DNA from: Bacteroidetes bacterium ADurb.Bin302
GTDB taxonomy: Bacteria > Bacteroidota > Bacteroidia > Bacteroidales > Paludibacteraceae
Length of the DNA: 6,432 bases
Assembly: GCA_002069025.1 (NCBI GenBank)
Contig: MWBK01000218.1
Span: forward strand, 1 to 6,432
Direction of reading: 5' to 3'
A program made the translations under genes and the position numbers. The notes below the pieces were generated by a model, which ran no database searches, was not told where the DNA came from, and saw only the letters and a list, made by a program, of their open reading frames with translations. Shown here piece after piece: positions 6,042-6,432 of the stretch (position 1 is its first letter; each line of letters opens with the position of its first letter).

Positions 6042-6432
6042 TTAACGCAGTCTTTCCATTGAGTGTACAAGAGCTTCGTCTTTGCCTATTTCTCTTATAG
6101 CAAGGTAGCTAAGTATAATGTTAATTGGAAGAATAACAATTGGCCAAGAAATTTTAATTGATGCATCTGCATTATTGTTTTTGTACAATAAGTAAATACA
6201 TAAAACGATTAGCAATAGTTGGAATACCATTAATATGATATTGAAACTTGTAAAGCGTATTTGTAGTATGCGCTTCTTATATATAAAAATTGTTATCAGC
6301 GAAATTAGTGGAATAAGTATACATAATACTGAGTATGGCATAAAACTACCAAATCCAACTGTATGTTCGGCTACATGGGCAACAGGAAAAAAACACATCA
6401 ACGTTCCGAGTACAAATGCTATGAATAAATAT
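6042..6432 (-). CDS. DUF4293-like integral membrane protein (5' end outside window)
   Basis: The frame is open from the right edge of the window to a TAA at 6042-6044, giving about 130 residues. It can be read beyond the TTG at 6401: the preceding residues are YLFIAFVLGT, part of a hydrophobic first segment, so the start lies outside the window. Hydrophobic stretches suggest four membrane helices, of which the first is incomplete. The other three cover SVLCILIPLISLITIFIY, IILMVFQLLLIVLCIYLLY and WPIVILPINIILSYLAI. The short polar tail, IGKDEALVHSMERLR, closely resembles the ending I associate with the Bacteroidota DUF4293 family (…KDEALVRS.DRLR). The role of that family is unknown. It is on the same strand as ileS, 95 bp upstream, but the ileS promoter-like box in between suggests a separate unit. 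The coding call is firm and the family name is moderately sure. Confidence 0.8.
   Translation of the reverse strand, partial: YLFIAFVLGTLMCFFPVAHVAEHTVGFGSFMPYSVLCILIPLISLITIFIYKKRILQIRFTSFNIILMVFQLLLIVLCIYLLYKNNNADASIKISWPIVILPINIILSYLAIREIGKDEALVHSMERLR

Noticed and set aside
6042..6401. DUF4293-like gene starting at the TTG at 6401
   Set aside because: The hydrophobic first helix continues upstream of this TTG to the window edge, so it is an internal Leu codon and the gene is cut by the window.

Overview
The window is a compact, AT-rich stretch of chromosome from a member of the Bacteroidota, most likely the order Bacteroidales. Three things point there: the long IleRS with a GIHH/KMSKR signature, the gene order ileS - traR/dksA-like - lspA - DUF4296-type lipoprotein, and promoter-like TAnnTTTG boxes with no Shine-Dalgarno sequences before starts. 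The genus cannot be fixed from the sequence alone. Everything here looks like housekeeping DNA. I see no mobile element, CRISPR array, tRNA, rRNA or phage gene, and no gap between genes exceeds about 100 bases.

Layout, left to right. On the plus strand there is the 3' part of an unrecognised gene (1-374), then a 55-bp gap carrying a promoter-like box, then a SpoU/TrmH-family RNA 2'-O-methyltransferase (430-1170). All remaining genes are on the minus strand. In transcription order these are the 3' part of a DUF4293-like membrane protein (6432-6042), ileS (5946-2590), a TraR/DksA-like regulator (2528-2151), lspA (2150-1596) and a small lipoprotein of the DUF4296 type (1599-1105). The lipoprotein gene and the methyltransferase gene converge and share 66 bp.

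How the genes work together. ileS to the lipoprotein reads as one transcription unit. The traR-like stop codon directly abuts the lspA ATG, and the lspA stop overlaps the lipoprotein ATG (ATGA), so these three are probably translationally coupled. The unit charges tRNA-Ile, contains a probable RNA-polymerase-binding regulator, makes the signal peptidase that matures lipoproteins, and encodes a lipoprotein that this peptidase should process. Promoter-like boxes lie before ileS and before the traR-like gene, so the distal genes may also be expressed without ileS.

Most notable points. The IleRS active-site motif is G-I-H-H instead of H-x-G-H, the swapped form that has been linked to very high mupirocin resistance in type-2 IleRS enzymes. 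The longest ileS reading frame begins at a TTG inside the promoter box, so the real start is 27 bases downstream. A 9-bp hairpin followed by T6 sits in the first codons of lspA. The DksA-like protein has lost nearly all its zinc ligands. I did not find a convincing undescribed system.
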